From positions 1,568,765-1,632,764 of the forward strand of contig NW_019091403.1 in NCBI RefSeq assembly GCF_001949145.1: a stretch of 64,000 bases of DNA, written 5' to 3'. This stretch comes from Acanthaster planci. Lineage: Eukaryota; Echinodermata; Asteroidea; Valvatida; Acanthasteridae. Positions 53,030 through 64,000 of this stretch are shown here, piece after piece. The translations under genes and the position numbers were made by a program. Position 1 is the stretch's first letter; each line of letters starts with the position of its first letter. The notes under the pieces were generated by a model. That model was given only the letters and a program-made list of their open reading frames with translations. It had not been told where the DNA came from and did not search any database.

Positions 53030-54425
53030 TCCAGATAAAGTTGCTTTAACCTTTGGGATATACCTTGATACTTGGTACGTACCGTATCTAGCTTTTGCCT
53101 GTGTTTAAGAACAAAAAAGCCTCTCATGTTACAAGGTAAATACATGTACATTTGCACTTTTTAGTATGTTTTTAGATTTTTGAAAATGGAAGGAAAACCT
53201 GACTATGAATTAAGTACTGTGACTTCAGATATTAAGTTTTACAATTCTTCAATTGCAAATGAAGTCTGGTTACCTGACCTGGATGGAGATTTGTTCCAAA
53301 TTGCCTGAGTTGGGTAACCAGATGAAAAAAATGGCAGGATTCGACTGAGTGGTTGTCTTTTGCCAAACGTAACACAGGTTAGAAATTTGAAGTTTTCTTG
53401 CTTAAATATTGTCAAAATTTACCTAAACTGGACCTATCAGGATTTAGTAATCTGATAATGGTTCCATAAGGTCGAAATGTTAGTTAGTTTGAGAAAGTGG
53501 ACTTTGTTTCCTTATAATAGGAATAGGGTGCTAGCGCTAATGGTCATGAACCCCCATAATGCCCATACATGTACATGTCATGCATGTAGGCCCTAGGCCT
53601 CGGTCTACAAGTACAATTTACAAAGTAGCATGTGTGAAGAAAGATCATGGGCCCGGGTAAGACTCACTAAGATAGTGAGAAGAGTCCCCGTTGCCAAGGT
53701 CCCCCGAAAACGAGTTTGGAAATTTTTTCCAAGCTAGAAAGTCCATACAGCATATATTGACAATGTTACCAATCCCCGAAAATTTTTTTTTGTACCTTAA
53801 GCCGTCTAGTTGTCTTGATATTTCGAAGCAAATGTGAAAGCACAAAGTCACCCGAAAATTGTGAGCAGTGTGGCGGCCATTAATGCTGTGATGGGTCTAA
53901 CGCGTACGCGTACACGTACGAAAGCATGGCACATTCGTAACTATCTTACCTACGGCTGTTGCATGTTATTTTTACATTCATTGACTGAATCTGAACAAGG
54001 CATAGTGTTGTTACAGATAGACATAGAACAGCCATCGCGCATTACCACAGCGTAGCAAAATATGGCACAAGCCATCACGAAGTATTTGGGCGACATTGCC
54101 GTAAATTTACTTCAAGATTTCAAGACAACTGGAGGGCCACAGGTATAGAAAATAGTTTTGGAACTGGTAACATTGTCAATACGTGCTGTATTGACTTTCA
54201 AGCTTGTAAAATATTCCCAATCTAGTTTTTTGGGGGAGCAAACGTGTCCTGATAGGATCCCAATGGAAACCAACTGCCGAGTAATACCAACACAGTGACC
54301 AAAGTACATCTACATAACGTTAGGCCTAACCATGCTAACCAACCTTTTTTCTCCATTGTTAACTTTCCATGTAGATACAGATTGACTTAAAGTGTGAAGA
54401 TTCCTGAACATCTAACAGATGCAAA
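53030..54425. promoter_or_regulatory. Divergent taxilin/CEP57 promoter region with inverted duplicated arms
   Basis: The head-to-head start codons are 1.4 kb apart. Arms 53701-53835 and 54101-54237 are inverted copies, sharing CATACAGCA, TATTGACAATGTTACCA and AGTTGTCTTGA. Each arm has a splice-donor-like site at the equivalent position, directed away from the centre: minus CTTAAG before GTAC at 53796, plus CCACAG before GTATAG at 54142. The section between the arms is relatively CpG-rich (ACGCGTACGCGTACACGTACG) and has a YY1-like TTAATGGCCGCC on minus. A taxilin 5' UTR acceptor is likely at 53098 (TTAAACACAG on minus). Confidence 0.6.
54062..54142 (+). other. Candidate CEP57 leader exon with upstream ORF
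   Basis: ATG at 54062 opens a 27-codon frame (MAQAITKYLGDIAVNLL) up to the GTATAG donor at 54142. If joined to the acceptor at 54380/54381 (AGATACAG), it continues IDLKCEDS and stops at 54407, 18 bases before the CEP57 start at 54426. It would then be a 35-aa upstream ORF, in frame with CEP57 but separated by TGA. The peptide is not recognised. Confidence 0.4.
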
Positions 54426-57400
54426 ATGACTTCAGCAGGTGTGGCTCCGGAGTCTATTTCTTCATATCAAGACTATCCATCCAATCTGTCATTGATCAGT
54501 GACAGATATCCAGTAATGAGAACCCCAAAGAGAGTGAATTCCGCAGCAGAAAGCAACAACAGAGGTAACTCCTCTTTGTTATAAGTACAATAGGCTTACC
54601 TGCCTACTCTTAACAAAATGATGTTTCGAAAGTTAACTTGTAAACTGGTGTCTGTCGTGTGCATGTGCAAAGAAGTGTCACAAGTAAGGTATTTAGGCAA
54701 GGTTCCAGCTTATTCGAAGTCATATTGGTTTGAGACTGAAAGATTGACTCAGACCAAGCCATAGACGTACACAAGTTTTCTTTACAGTGACCTGAAGCAA
54801 TATACATGTACAGTATATGTACATGTAATTAGTGAAATATGTAAACATAACTTTACATGTTTTGTCGTTTTACTTACACAGCTGTAATATCAGCTTTATT
54901 AGGACTCCAAGAAAAGATACGCAGACTAGAAGAGGAACGCACTGAGGCTGAAGGCAACTTAAAGTCATTGGCCACGGAAACAGCTCATTATCGTGACTTG
55001 ATGAAAAGACAACGTGCGGTTAAGCAAACTTCAGATATGCCTGGTTCAAAGGAGACTCAAGGTAGCAAATCGCTGGTTGAAAGTGCCTCTCTTCATATGT
55101 ATAGTTGCTGTTGCTGTTCAATTTGTGTATTTTTCTATGCATTATAAATATTCATGATGAGGCTGTACATTAGGTTTAAAAGCCTTCATTGGTGTACCAT
55201 TCCTCTCTGTGTTTAGCATGTTATTTCTCATGTACATGGAGAAATACTTGTACCTGTTTGCATATGCGTTAATGTCTTTCCGTCACCACTACTTTGAACT
55301 TCTTCCTGTTTGTTTAGTCATTCATAGCTACTAGTCAGTCAGATTTTATTCTGTTTGTTGTTTGAATAATGGCTTACAACGAGCAATCTTCCATGTGAAA
55401 TTTTTTTTTAACACTTTATAGCAGTGATTTGACTTGAAAGCACTAATTTCAATCTGTCATTGAATTACTCAATTTTAATGTTTGTGGTTACATATCCAAT
55501 GGGCTGATTTGTTTCCATAAGTTGAAGACAAGTTTTTCATGGTACATGTACTTTTCTTTTTTCACTCAGAGTTGCAAGGTCAACTTGCTTCTGCAGAGAG
55601 TCGTAGTCAGTTGTTGGAGAAACAATTGGAGTATATGAGGAACATGGTACGTAGTGCTGAGCAAGCGAGAGACAGTGCCCTGAGACAACAAGAACTTCAG
55701 AGTATGCAACTTACTGAGAAAGCAAGTGAGCAAGTTCGTGTTGAAGAAGAGAAAATACGTGAGTTGGAAAGGGAACAGGTCAAATTGAAGGCAACGCAAG
55801 CACTTGCTGAGGTATGTCAGAAGTTGTACGGTGAACAGAGGAAACTTGTGTTTGAACCATATTTAAAAGAAACACTTTCACATTGGCTGATTGTAAAAAT
55901 GCTGTGCTGTTGTACACATGTATGTGGATCCCTTTTTTCATTAGGGTGTGGAGGGCATTGTACCATTATTACTAAAGACAGAAACCTGTAGACAAGTGTA
56001 ACATGGTTTTCTTTTCACAGAGTAAACTCCAAGACTTGGAGAACAAGGTAAAAGAAGAAAAACACCATCGTGAAATGCAGCATTCTAAGGAAGCTCATGT
56101 AAGTGTTGAGAAGTAATGTCTTTTATTGTTGACAACATTGTAAGCTCCAGATTAACTCCTTATTTTTATGTGCATGCTATTACCTATCCATAAGTGTTTC
56201 ACGAGAGACAATTAATAAAATTAAATCTTTTATTAAAAGTATTTAAGCATAAGCAAATTAATGGGGAAACTTCTTGCATGTTATTCCCATTCCCATTCAT
56301 CATACTTACGTTTCAGCTTCAGTATTGGAAAGTATCGGATAAGGCGTTGCAAGGCACTTCAAATAAGGTGAAGAAACCAAAGAAGAAAAAAGGCCCTTCT
56401 ACAAGTATTCCTGCATCTTCCAAAGTACACGTACCTTCCCATAGCAAACGGCCCTGCTCATCAAGACACCTTCGATTGAAAATGGAAAATGTTCCATTTG
56501 TTGCTGGCAAGGTACGTGTATTTTAAATTAGGCTTCCAACTCGATTTACAGAGTTATACACCAAACCGTTAAACCTCCAAAGTGTCCCACTAGGGTTTAC
56601 TTTTTGTTTTGTATGACTGACTGGCCTCACCACTTTGTTTTATTGAATTGTGTCTTGTGGATACTGTTTAATTGTTTTTGATGTGGTCTAACTGCAAATA
56701 CAGCGGTGTAGTGCCCTTTGTGCTATTAGTTTGCAAACTGTTTCAGATCAGGCCAGTAGGAATTCAAAGTTCAATACTAGTGGAGAGGTACAATATATGT
56801 AAAGACTCGCTCAAAAGCAAGTAGTACAAAATCCTTACAAGACAAACGAAAAGGACAGGCAGAAAAGAAGTCACTGATTATTAAAAGGTATGGAGGTTGA
56901 AGTAGGGGTGCTGTTTTTTCTATAGACAGGCAGTGTTACTGCTGCCCTGCAAGGTTGAACTTTGTTCCATGCAATTTAAGAGCCCAGACATCACTGAGTT
57001 CTTTGCAGACCCACAATACCACTAGTTAATGAAGAAGCAACACTGTGACCAGCCAACCGCCAACACTCCCCTCTCCTGCAGAAGTGCAGTATCCACAAGC
57101 ATCTATAATTCAATTGTACATGTGCATTCAGTTATCAATTGATAGTAACCATCATCTTCGTGCTTGTGTTTTTTTTTGTTCCTTGTTATAACCCCCATCT
57201 TTGTCAGAATGTAACGCCCACCTAAATGATTAACCTTAGCAATCCGCCATTCCTCACTTGTATGAGAATGGAGGACTGTTGAGGTTAATGATCAGCCAGC
57301 ACTAGACAATGTGTGTGCCCCTGGTGAGTATGGTCATGCTGGTGCTGTAAAGGATGTGGCCATCCAAGGAAACCTTGAAGTTTGTAAAATAATGATGGTA

Positions 57401-59481
57401 TTTTCTGTTGTGTAATTTACTTATTTTTGCTGTTTCAGGCAGTCACTCCTAGTCATAATGTGAATGTGAACATGCAGAGTTTAATTGCTCTGATGAAAAC
57501 TCACCATTCTGCTTGGTGTGGGAATGCATCGGTGAAGAAACAACCAAACCGACTGAAAGCAATGTCCAAGAAGTCTCAAGCTTTATCATCAGGAACTAGC
57601 AGTGACAGTGACCTGTCTGATTTATTGCTTGGATTGCAAGATGAGTTTGGGCAGCTAGCTTTGTAAGTGTTGTTCATCCTCGCTGTTATGAGTGTGGTTT
57701 CACAATGATGACTTCATTGCTGGGAAGTAGATTGAAGACCCAAGTTACCCATTTAAATTCCTCTCTGCCCAAAACTAGAGGTGCATTCCGTGATCCCTCA
57801 CCCATTTTATCCCAATCAATGTATACTCACGCAGGGATTTCTGTGCTAGTTACGTATTATTTACTATTTTCCCTTATTCTCATGTTCCAGAGAGCACCAG
57901 GAACTGACCAAACAAATCCAGCAGACAGCAGAGCTGCAGTTGCAAGACCAACTAGAACAAGAACTTGCTCAAATTTTCTCCAGAATGGAAGCTAAGGGCG
58001 AACAGATAAATAAACTGAAAAAGCACAAGCAAAAGGTAAAAATTTCTTCTCACGTTGTCAGCATTGAGCTCATAGTTTTTTGAGCATCATGTTGATAGGT
58101 TAAGAAGTACAGGTGTATTTAAAAGTAAAACTACAAGTTTACATGTATAAGTGGTCATTGATAGTGTTTGTACTTCCTGAAGATGCATCATTAAGTGTTG
58201 TCCAGAGAGCATAATGTATGGATTGTCAGGGTCCCCCTTCCTTTTTAAGGGTGAGGTAGCCTTCCTTACAACTTTGAGTAACTTACTTAGCTTTTTTAGC
58301 TATCTCAATGGTGATAAATGAATGACAAATAAGTAATGTGGAAATCCCTGCATTTTTTCATGAATTTATTATTTTTCTAAATGTACTTCACCGTCAGTTT
58401 ATTTTTTTCTTATTAGAAGGTAAAACATAAGTGGAGTTAACATGTAAATTATGTCCTAATGAGAAGACTTGTATTGTTTTGCATCGGGTTTCCACGCAGG
58501 CACAATTACGAAACTGTAGAAATCTAATCTCTGGTTTTTGTCTATCAAAATACAAATGCCAGAATGAAAAAGGCAGGGAACCAGTCTAAAGCCCTGGATC
58601 CCTCGATGACAACACAGTGCAATTATTTACATGTGGACGTATGTCTGAAGACAGCAACAGGAGATCTGTCACACAATCATTGCTTGAATGGATTGAACTG
58701 CCTAATCACTAATGAAGATTTCTTTTTAGCTAAACCACTAAACTTATAGTCTGTCTCTCTGTATTTATTTCCCCGACATACATTAATTTTGGAAAACAAA
58801 ATTGTTTAATAAGCAGATTGACCGAAATGCCAGCATGAATTTATCACTCTTGCAAACTGAAATATTAAGAGTCTTTTGGATAGTTTGAGACCCTATAATG
58901 CTACCCTGTAGGTTTATGTTTACAATAAAAATCATCTTGATGATTGGTACTTTTGGTTTTTATTACAAATGTCTGGGGGATTATTCTATAGCTTATCATC
59001 TCTTGAGTAGGATGAATATATGTGCATGCATGTTACCCTTCCACACTGTACTGCTGGATTCAAGCCCAGCATGTGTACATGTACATGTTTAACTGTTTAT
59101 GAGCTGCGCTTGTAATAATTCAACAAGAGATCAGGGATCATCAGCAGCTCTTACCCTCCTGAATTTCAATCTCATAAAATCTGATTGATCCATGGTTTTA
59201 ATTTTTGTTAATTTTTCATTTACATGTTACTGCAGATAGCAAAGAAAGTGCCAAATTATTCAGCAAAACCAAAGCTGGAAGGGAGAGGTAGACGATCTCC
59301 TAGTGTACCGTCAAGGGATGGTGAAGTGAAAGTTATAACAACAGTTACCACCAAAGGCAGCGGAATAAAGACTAAGTCATTTAAAGTCATAACCCCTGAT
59401 ACCAAAAGCAATCAACGTGTTCTTCATAATATGAAGACATTGCAAACATCATTATGCAAAGATGATGTGACTTGGGATTAA
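54426..59481 (+). CDS. CEP57: Centrosomal protein CEP57-like, complete
   Basis: Coding exons 54426-54564, 54882-55061, 55570-55811, 56021-56098, 56317-56511, 57439-57662, 57891-58035, 59236-59481; 1449 nt, 482 aa plus TAA, close to vertebrate CEP57 (about 500). An N-terminal coiled coil contains AVISALLGLQEKIRRLEEER and LLEKQLEYMRNMVRSAEQAR. A basic segment (KVKKPKKKKGPS) follows, then the family landmark MENVPFVAGK near residue 276. The C-terminal microtubule-binding part has NMQSLIALMKTHHSAW, LLLGLQDEFGQLAL, IFSRMEAKGEQINKLKKHKQ and ends NMKTLQTSLCKDDVTWD, like the WDY end of the family. CEP57 acts at the pericentriolar material in centriole engagement and microtubule attachment. CEP57 versus CEP57L1 is not separable here. 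A poly(A) signal follows at 59559. Confidence 0.96.
57231..57287. repeat. Imperfect inverted repeat related to the 44248 hairpin
   Basis: The left arm starts TAACCTTAGCAATCCGCC. The right arm, reverse-complemented, starts TAACCTCAACAGTCCTCC. About 21 of 25 positions pair around a 6-base loop. It lies in a CEP57 intron. The outer core TAACC..AACAGTCCTC is shared with the hairpin at 44248-44296. Confidence 0.7.
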
Positions 59482-59558
59482 ATTTCGTAATTATTACAGT
59501 TCCTGAATAATTTGAAGTTCATTGTTCAGGGTACAAAGTGGGTTTTGTAAGTGCTGGA

Positions 59559-59564
59559 AATAAA
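59559..59564 (+). promoter_or_regulatory. Poly(A) signal, CEP57
   Basis: AATAAA 78 bases after the stop codon, followed by AATTTG and a T/G-containing stretch; a good candidate for the 3' end. Confidence 0.6.
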
Positions 59565-61662
59565 AATTTGAAATTGATTGTTACATGTACATGTGTCAGT
59601 GTTCCTGCTGAAGACATAACACTTTTCGTGGCATCTCAAACATGAACGTATGAAGTGCACAGTATACTTTGTATGTAATTTTTGAAGTAGAATCAGATGT
59701 GTTGTAGAGGGAATAAATTTATACCGTTTTGCCCCAACTGTACCATTTGTCCCAACTATTAGGACATCCTTGAGTATAATGCTGCACTTGGAGTGGTCCA
59801 GCTGTGGTTAGTTCTTAAAAAGCATTTCCTAACCTCCAAGTTTATGTGGCAAAAACATCATAAAACTAGTTCCTGCAAGCATTAGCTGCCGATATTCATG
59901 TACTTGAAATGACAACACATGCTGTACCGCAAAATGGTAGTTTGAGCTATGGTTGGGCCAGCCCAGTCGTACCACTATAATCCTTACTTGTTATAATTTG
60001 GGTGTAATAGTACATATATCACACAAATGTGTAAAGGAGTCATGGCACAGAAAAGAGGTGACTTGTGAACTCATTGGTTTTGCTCTAGGACACCAGCTGA
60101 GGTGTTGTCTTTGATCAAAACTTCTTAGATGGTTTGGCAAAGATATGACCACACTTTTTCTGTACTTGATTCTTCAAAATACATGTACACCGGTGTATCA
60201 AAAGGACATTTTCATGATAGTGTATTGCCACTAAATCCAAGTGACTGGGATATCTGAACTATTCCATATGGGAAACAAGTGTCTTGAATATTATTCTTAG
60301 GTCGTTTTTATTCAATATCAGATATTTGAATGTTTGAAGGAAATAACAATTTTGTAAGTGTATGGATTTTAGCAGAATTGAATCTGGTAATAATTTTGGA
60401 AACTCGACATAAAATCTTTTAAATAATAGGTGTAGACAGCTGGTTTTGGAGTGTTCAGTGGAGATTTTTCTTATGTTTATTTTGTTTAAATGGTTTTCCT
60501 TGAATGAACAAACTGATTACAGTTTCCGACAAATTGCAGACATATGAAGTGTAGATTGCTTAGTTTCATGTATTCCTTTGCAACAAAATGACAAATTGTC
60601 ATTGTTACAAGGAAGCCAACTCCGAATTGTATACTGAAAATGTGGGAAATGAACTGTCTCAAGTTTGTAGCATATATGGTCTATGTATTAGCGCAATGAC
60701 AAACAATTATTGGTTCCTAGCTTGCCTTTTATGATAAGCGTTTCAGTTTTTTCGGTTCATATGAAATTCTTATTACTGCCACAAGGTTGAGTGAGTACAT
60801 GTACATGTACACTTTGAAATCCAAAATTGGTAATTGGAATACATGTCCAGCTGATTTGTGTTTGCCATGATAGGCCTCTATTTATTAGCCATGCCTGTTT
60901 TTATTTGTTGTAAAAATGTCACGGTTGATTTTTTTCTGTTCTTTAGAAAGAATAGGTTAAAGATTTTTTGCATTTGGCTAAAATAGATAAAACAAGTCGT
61001 AACCTTAACGATTTCAGATGTGATACTATGTGGTAATTGCAGCTTGAATAAGCATTTGTGAATACATCCATTTATCATTATAACTTTCAATTCTTACCCT
61101 TCATTTAACGCTAGGATGCTACAACGCCATTATCCCACCTTGAGGGGGTTCCAGAGAAAGCATCCCACGCTGCTGTAGGAGACATAACATCAAAGATTAA
61201 CGATTATGATCGAACTTGATGAGGTGGTTCAAAGTGCCATTTGCATAACAACATTTTGTTAAAAGAAAAAAGGAACTATTCTAGATCAACGTGGGAGATA
61301 TTTTTAGTACACAAATTGATTGATTCCATGTGTACTTGGAAAGGTTGAGTTAACTAGCATGATTTTTCCCGGAGGGTCTGAGAAACATTCACCATAAACC
61401 TATCAGAACCAAGAACTGAGACGTCCCCTAAGTTCGAGTACATGCAATTTAGGAAACTTCTCTCCGAAATCATGTGTCCGGCTAATTAATTGAATTACAG
61501 TAACTTATCTGAAGGTAGGCCAACTCCCCTGAAAGAGTGTACAGTTGGTAACGACGCTCCCATAAACGGGTGGTTAGAAGGAGTGTTAAAAGCACCTGAA
61601 GGAACATTGTTTCATTTTCTTCCGTAGGGCTGCATAACAGCTCCGAGGTTGCACTCCCTCTA
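59565..61662. other. Intergenic, nothing supported
   Basis: About 2.1 kb of AT-rich sequence after CEP57. No open frame has recognisable features. A few TACATGTA motifs. Confidence 0.5.
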
Positions 61663-61824
61663 TCCAAATTCCTGCTGGCTGAAATTTGGAACTTTTTGTT
61701 TGTCCTGAAAGTAAAATCCAAATTTCTGTTTGACGAAATTGGTAAATTTTGGTTTGGCAAGAAAGTGAATCCCAATTTCTGGTTGCTAAAAATGCACATT
61801 TTAGTTGGACCAGCGAGTAGAAGC
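61663..61824. repeat. Three diverged ~54-bp tandem repeats
   Basis: Units begin CCAAATTCCTG (61663), CCAAATTTCTG (61718) and CCCAATTTCTG (about 61771). Each continues with a GCTGAAATTTGG-like block and a TTTGGC/TCCTGAAAGTAAA-like end. Unit length is 53-55 bases. The repeats are antisense to a 95-codon open frame, but that frame looks like a by-product of the repeat. Confidence 0.7.
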
Positions 61825-62069
61825 AAAATACAAATCCAAATACAAGAAGCAAAATGTACAAATTTCTGATCAAAGAATTATCGTAAATTATGGTAAATTC
61901 AAATTTTTTGCTACCCCAAAAAATTGGAAAATTGGGTTGCCCAGGGCAGATGTTAGGCGACCAAGGCCCTGTGATAAGCGAGTGCGGCGCTTAGGCTCCG
62001 CCTTGCGAGTACGGCGATTGGTTAGCCGAAGTCGCTGCTTGGTTAAAATCCTATGATGTTCTATAACTA

Positions 62070-62600
62070 CAAAAATTGTTTCGCGTCGCCCCGACGGGAC
62101 GACAGCTCCGTCGCGTCGGGTTGTGTTGTTTCTTATGGTGTTCTATAGCCGCCAAATGTGCGTCCCGTCGCCCTGACACCACGACACGACGCCAGGATGG
62201 CTTTGTCGCGTCGTGCCGTCGCGTCGTGGTGTCGCGATCCTTTCTCATTACTTTTACGCTGCGTATAATGCATTACGCCTTGCCGTCGTCGGCGTCGCGT
62301 CGTGGCGTCGTGACGTAGCGTTGTAACGTCGTGTTGTGTCCTTCTGTCTTGCCGTCACGTCGTATCGTCGCGTCGTACTGTCGCGTCATGCCGTCGACCC
62401 GTTGCGTCGTGCCGACGGTGCGACGACACGACGCGACGGCAAGACATCAGGACACGACGGCAGGACGGGACGGCACGACGTAATGCATTATATGCAGCAT
62501 AAAAGTAATGAGAAAGGAGGTGACGCCACGTGACGACGCGTTGGCACGACGCGGCAGAGCTGTCGTAGCGTCGCGTCGTGGCTTCGGGGCGACAAATGTC
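62070..62600. mobile_element. CGACG-rich foldback element, copy 2
   Basis: A palindromic structure centred near 62390. The left arm has TTGTTTCGCGTCGCCCCGA, then arrays of GTCGCGTCGTGCC, then TTCTCATTACTTTTACGCTG and ATAATGCATTACG. The right arm has the reverse complements of all of these: CGTAATGCATTATATGC, AAAAGTAATGAGAA, GGGGCGACAAATG. The arrays are irregular CGTCG/CGACG words. It shares the CGTCGTGCCGTC words and a two-armed layout with the element at 33965, but the termini differ. Confidence 0.75.
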
Positions 62601-63936
62601 ATCATCGACCTTGGCGTCCAGCGATATCGTGCATGTCCCTACCTAAGTCTCCTTGTTCATACACGTGTGTTTCAGCTCCCCGTACTTAGGTGAAAACGAG
62701 ATTGTAAAACTTTACAGAGATTTACCTACCTGCAGTCGAGGGGTTGCATGTTCCGTTGCTTTGACATAACAGTTGTTCTCAGCAAAAGTTGAGTAGAATA
62801 CTAAAATGTTTCAGAGATTATTGGTTCCTCATAAATCAAAATAGTTTCTGAAATATTTTTATTTGCTTTTATATCGGCTTTATCAAAAGACGACCATAAA
62901 ATTTCAAAAAAGCTCATTTGCGTGCGTGACCGCCGCATAGGATTGTTCTTTCTTTTTTATTTAATAGATTTTCGGAAGTGATGGGTCATTTTTGGCAGGA
63001 TGTTTCTCTTTTAGGGCAGGTAATGTTTTAGTGTTTATAAATTGATATAGTAGCAAATACTTTGCACAGCCCTTTTTCCAAGTTGGACTTTTTAAAGGAG
63101 CTGAAAGAAAAATATTACAAATTCTGAAATATGTGCACGTTTACCTATCCTAGGGTTCTGGAAAGGCGCCATCAGAGGTCAACTTTCAGGCTCTGTTATG
63201 TGTATAGGCTAGGCTGGTCTTGTTTTACCCAACGGTTGTAGAAAGTGTTATTAATCTACCACTTTTTTACCCAGTGTTATGCTCTTTTTGCCCACCAGTC
63301 CAGCGACTCACCTAGTTTTCTTCCGTGTTGGGCAAACGTAATGTCGGGAAAGGACCAATTAAGAAGATGGCATTAGCAAACCTTAAATTATTAAAGGAAA
63401 ACCGCTGACCACCCCCCGGGCCCCCCCAAACCTGAACAAGATTAACCGTGCACGTGAAGCCGCCATGCTGTTCGAACTTCGAAGTACAGAATACCAGGGC
63501 TATAAATATTTAATGAACCATTGGTCATTTGCATACAACTGCTGCACCCCCAATTCCAGCACTGGATTCCCAAGACGTTAGTGAAAGTAAGTAAAAACTA
63601 GTTGTGCGAGGGCGCTCTTCAACAGATTTAAAATAAATATCGATCACTGACGTCTCGGGCCAAGACCAATGGCGCCCATAACGTTATATATAAATATATA
63701 TTCTTATGATTCTTATTCTTATAATTCTTATGATTTACCTTACGAAAAATCACACCCGTTTTTGTCGTGGTTCGAGCGGACTGATATTGAAAAGGGAAAT
63801 CACCAGCGCGTTTTGGTACCTTGCTTAATGGTACCCCGCTCATTACTGTACTTACTGTAAGGAAGTTGGTCGACGACCAGTTTTCCACGTGCTGATATGA
63901 TCGCAACATCAGCGCGGTACTTGCACGAGCATTAGC
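62601..63936. other. Intergenic with candidate promoter elements near the right edge
   Basis: Mostly without recognisable features. Near the right end: TATAAATA (63501-63508), an inverted CCAAT (ATTGG, 63520-63524) and an octamer ATTTGCAT (63527-63534). A possible donor GTGAAA|GTAAGT lies at about 63586, which could end a short leader exon. Confidence 0.35.
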
Positions 63937-63991
63937 ATGACAATGCCTACGCTCGAGAACGCGGGATTGTTTGAATGTGACTTCAGAGGAG
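63937..63991 (+). CDS. Candidate first coding exon of an unidentified gene (3' partial)
   Basis: ATG at 63937 opens 18 codons (MTMPTLENAGLFECDFRG) and one further base before a strong donor GTGAGT at 63992, eight bases from the window end. An upstream TATA/octamer arrangement at 63501-63534 supports a gene start here. The peptide is too short to identify, so neither product nor reality of the exon is established. Confidence 0.3.
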
Positions 63992-64000
63992 GTGAGTTTA

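Noticed and set aside
61482-61873. 95- and 114-codon minus frames with repeated NLDF/FQTN-like peptides
   Set aside because: The apparent peptide repeat comes from the three ~54-bp DNA tandem repeats; no start context or splice signals support coding.
62070-62600. CRISPR-like array from repeated CGTCGTGCC words
   Set aside because: Repeats are irregular, short and palindromically arranged, with no constant spacer; the window is clearly animal nuclear DNA.

Overview
The window is eukaryotic, intron-rich genomic DNA. Five protein-coding genes can be rebuilt exon by exon with GT/AG splice sites and consistent reading phase. A sixth possible gene start lies at the right edge. The organism is most likely an invertebrate deuterostome, perhaps an echinoderm or hemichordate. 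The basis is the single-copy metazoan gene set, short exons in 0.3-3 kb introns, the pervasive TACATGTA/ACATGTACATGT motif, and a mixed load of DIRS, Tc1/mariner, hAT, tRNA-SINE and foldback elements. This placement is an inference; no alignment was run.

Layout. (1) 3.5-6.8 kb, plus: last four exons of an EVA1C-like single-pass membrane protein; its 5' part lies left of the window. (2) 10.8-14.3 kb, minus: complete CFAP298 (C21orf59/Kurly), 7 exons, about 291 aa, convergent with gene 1. (3) 14.9-23.9 kb: repeat island holding a nonautonomous hAT with an 8-bp target duplication, a decayed 4.85-kb DIRS retrotransposon with inverted terminal repeats and internal complementary region, and a mosaic of overlapping inverted repeats. 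(4) 26.9-31.7 kb, minus: complete FAM76, 9 exons, about 324 aa. (5) 34.8-39.7 kb, plus: complete MTF-1, 7 exons, about 857 aa, six C2H2 fingers and a C-terminal cysteine cluster, head-to-head with FAM76. (6) 44.3-53.0 kb, minus: complete taxilin, 11 coding exons, about 430 aa. (7) 54.4-59.5 kb, plus: complete CEP57-like gene, 8 coding exons, about 482 aa, head-to-head with taxilin. (8) 59.6-64 kb: mostly noncoding, with a triple tandem repeat, a CGACG-rich foldback element, and a candidate promoter and first exon at the edge.

The genes do not form one pathway. CFAP298 acts in cilia, CEP57 at centrosomes and microtubules, taxilin in syntaxin binding and vesicle traffic, MTF-1 in metal-responsive transcription. 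FAM76 is poorly characterised and EVA1C is a guidance and adhesion-type receptor. The most unusual structure is an approximately 135-bp inverted duplication in the taxilin/CEP57 divergent promoter, where both arms carry a splice-donor-like site at the equivalent position. Several short inverted-repeat families also recur within the window. I saw no evidence for an entirely new protein system.
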